From UBA2336 sp965227265 (GTDB taxonomy: Bacteria; Bacteroidota; Bacteroidia; Cytophagales; Cyclobacteriaceae): a DNA stretch of 64,000 bases. Location of the stretch: positions 620,001 to 684,000 of the forward strand of contig OZ245738.1 of assembly GCA_965227265.1 (NCBI GenBank), read 5' to 3'. Within the stretch, counting starts at the first letter, position 1. Each line of letters opens with the position of its first letter. Position numbers and translations under genes: made by a program. Under the pieces are notes generated by a model. The model saw nothing but the letters and a program-made list of their open reading frames with translations, had not been told where the DNA came from and did not search any database. Below, piece by piece: positions 62,264 to 64,000 of the stretch.

Positions 62264-63030
62264 GCAAGGCTGTTGACCATAACGTTAAGGTGAATAAAGG
62301 CAACCGCGTTGTTGAGGTGAGAGATCTTAACAAAAGCTTTGGGGATAGGGCAATTCTAAAGAATGTTAACCTGGAACTTTACGAAAACGAGAACTTGGTT
62401 ATTCTCGGAAAATCAGGTGCCGGTAAATCGGTTTTAATTAAGTGTATGATTGGGTTGATCCAACCTGATTCGGGCTATATTAATATACTCGGTTACGATG
62501 TCAACAATCTTTCTCCAAAGGAATTGAATGAGCTTCGGATAAAGGTTGGATTCTCTTTTCAATTAAGCGCGTTGTATGATTCCATGACAGTGCGTGAAAA
62601 CCTCGAGTTTCCATTGAAAAGAAATCTTAAAATATTCGATAAAAAAATCCTGAATGAAAAAGTTATGAATGCCCTGGAAGATGTGGGGCTTGCGAAATCT
62701 GCTGACCAGCTTCCGGCAGAACTTTCCGGTGGGATGAAAAAACGCATTGGTATTGCAAGAACCCTGATCCTTAATCCGGAGATCATGCTTTACGATGAGC
62801 CCACTGCCGGACTCGATCCGATTACAGCCGGTGAGATCAATGAGCTCATTTTAGAAGTACGCGATAAATATAAAACAGCATCCATCATCATTACGCACGA
62901 CTTAAGCTGTGCGCGAACAACATCCGACAGAATTATTGGGTTGTTTGATGGATATAATAAAGTTGAAGGAACATTTGAAGAACTGAAAGCATCACCGAAA
63001 GACGAACTTGAATTATTTTTTAATTATTAA
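62260..63030 (+). CDS. mlaF: MlaF-type ABC transporter ATPase
   Basis: 256 residues with all ABC motifs: Walker A GKSGAGKS, Q loop 'FSFQLSALYDSMTVRENLEF', signature LSGGMKKRIGIARTL, Walker B 'IMLYDEPTAGLDPITAGEI' and the switch His in 'IIITHDLSCART'. The Phe/Gln-Ser-Ala region fits the MlaF subtype that partners with an MlaE permease. It powers phospholipid movement across the periplasm together with MlaE and MlaD. It overlaps mlaE by 4 bp, and mlaD begins 13 bp later. Confidence 0.94.
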   Translation: MSKAVDHNVKVNKGNRVVEVRDLNKSFGDRAILKNVNLELYENENLVILGKSGAGKSVLIKCMIGLIQPDSGYINILGYDVNNLSPKELNELRIKVGFSFQLSALYDSMTVRENLEFPLKRNLKIFDKKILNEKVMNALEDVGLAKSADQLPAELSGGMKKRIGIARTLILNPEIMLYDEPTAGLDPITAGEINELILEVRDKYKTASIIITHDLSCARTTSDRIIGLFDGYNKVEGTFEELKASPKDELELFFNY

Positions 63031-63042
63031 GCATCACAATTT

Positions 63043-64000
63043 ATGGACAACCAGGACGCAAAACGGAATATAAAATTAGGTGCCTTTGTAATTGGAGGAG
63101 TAGCGTTATTCCTAGTCATACTATTTTACCTGGGAAAGGAGAATAATGTTTTCAATAAAACTTTTACCGTTTCAGCAATCTTCAAAAATGTGGAAGGTTT
63201 GAAACAAGGTGATAACGTCTGGCTATCGGGTGTTAAAATCGGAACTGTGAAACATGTTGCTATTATGGAGGAAGGAAAAGTTATTGTAAGCCTTTCCCTG
63301 AAAGAAAAGCAAAACGAGTTCATTAAAAAAGATGCAACTGCAAATATCGGTTCTGATGGGTTAGTGGGGAATAAGATTGTCATTATTCGTCCTGGCACGA
63401 TGGCTGAAACAATTCATGATAACGACACCATCAATTCATTCTCACCAACAGATACGCAGGAACTGTTTAACCTCGCCAAAGAAGTAGGAACTGATATTAA
63501 GGTCATTACAACTGATTTGAGATTGATCACCGGCAAGATTAACAAAGGTGAAGGCGTTATTGGTGAGTTGCTGAACGAAGGCGAAATGGCCAAAGAACTG
63601 CGCGCAGCAATGGGCGCTATCCGCAGAGCAAGCGAAAATGCAACCCGCGCTACGAATGAGATTAACAAAATGCTGACGGAAGTTAATCAGGGTGACGGCT
63701 TATTGACCAAACTTATCCGCGATACAACGTATGCTGCTCAATTTAGCCGCACCATGGAGAATGTTGAACAGGTTGGTGAAAATGCTAAAAAAATGGCTGC
63801 TGACCTGAAAGAAGTTACGGATAAAATGAATGATAAGAACAATGCAATGGGTGTTTTACTCACCGATACTGCATTTGCTGAAAAACTGAAAGGCACAATG
63901 ACCAATGCTGAAAAAGCATCTGCTAAACTGGATGAAAATTTAAAAGCCATGCGCTCAAGCTGGCCGTTCAAAAAATACTTCCGCAAGAACAAAGCGAAAA
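63043..64000 (+). CDS. mlaD: MlaD/MCE-domain protein (3' end outside window)
   Basis: 319 codons to the window edge with no stop, so the gene is cut, but little is likely missing. One N-terminal helix (LGAFVIGGVALFLVILFYLG, residues 12-31) precedes the MCE domain with 'FTVSAIFKNVEGLKQGDNVW' and 'LSGVKIGTVKHVAIMEEGKV'. A 'GSDGLVGNKIVIIRPG' block follows, then a long helical tail. MCE proteins form hexameric rings that carry lipid between MlaFE and the outer membrane. The gene order mlaE-mlaF-mlaD matches Mla operons. Confidence 0.92.
   Translation, partial: MDNQDAKRNIKLGAFVIGGVALFLVILFYLGKENNVFNKTFTVSAIFKNVEGLKQGDNVWLSGVKIGTVKHVAIMEEGKVIVSLSLKEKQNEFIKKDATANIGSDGLVGNKIVIIRPGTMAETIHDNDTINSFSPTDTQELFNLAKEVGTDIKVITTDLRLITGKINKGEGVIGELLNEGEMAKELRAAMGAIRRASENATRATNEINKMLTEVNQGDGLLTKLIRDTTYAAQFSRTMENVEQVGENAKKMAADLKEVTDKMNDKNNAMGVLLTDTAFAEKLKGTMTNAEKASAKLDENLKAMRSSWPFKKYFRKNKAK

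Overview
This window looks like a chromosomal segment of a Bacteroidota bacterium, most likely of the order Cytophagales. The grounds are a C-terminal type IX secretion sorting domain (gene at 14047), a TamB/TamL pair with a lipoprotein-type TamL, a TAnnTTTG-type -7 promoter element, many Rcp1-like receiver proteins paired with PAS kinases, and DNA that leans towards A+T. No rRNA, tRNA, insertion sequence, prophage or CRISPR array was seen. The first and last genes (TerB-like, MlaD) are cut by the window edges.

Layout. 1-7.5 kb: small metabolic and envelope genes, ending in a three-gene ArsR/SRPBCC operon with a clear double-palindrome operator. 7.7-13.4 kb: an exported TPR-PDZ-CHAT (caspase-like) protein, a CPBP membrane protease and an SMI1/KNR4 protein. 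13.4-17.5 kb: a T9SS-exported repeat protein, an overlapping HipA-like kinase/DUF3037 pair and a heme oxygenase. 17.5-26.1 kb: one 8.6-kb gene for a cyclic beta-1,2-glucan synthase (GT84-GH94). 26.2-30.2 kb: receiver proteins and a six-PAS histidine kinase. 30.2-39.6 kb (minus strand): a tight run of six genes, AI-2E-type transporter, YtxH, holin-like protein, unknown, TamB and TamL. 39.8-49.9 kb: YihY, AsmA-like and small proteins, an NtrC-type sigma-54 activator and two further kinases. 50-58.5 kb: a dense group of stress-type genes (DUF4142, two DUF2383, DUF1328, DUF2267, YtxH, OmpA, YciF, topoisomerase IB, Fet4-like). 58.5-64 kb: cardiolipin synthase, a YdjM-like protein and the MlaE-MlaF-MlaD lipid transporter.

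The most interesting signal is not a gene. A fixed 17-bp motif, GGGGA-N5-TTCTACA, occurs four times exactly (26623, 39729, 52501, 58983) and twice with one mismatch (43569, 61380). Every copy is intergenic, points at the next gene and lies about 60-110 bp before its start codon. The genes behind it are the AI-2E/YtxH/holin/TamB/TamL operon, DUF2267+DUF1328, cardiolipin synthase, MlaEFD, a receiver/PAS-kinase pair, and a small membrane protein+receiver+NtrC-type activator group. This looks like an undescribed regulon joining outer-membrane lipid transport (TAM, Mla), phospholipid synthesis and small stress proteins. The cardiolipin synthase and Mla leaders also each carry a hairpin followed by a short T run.
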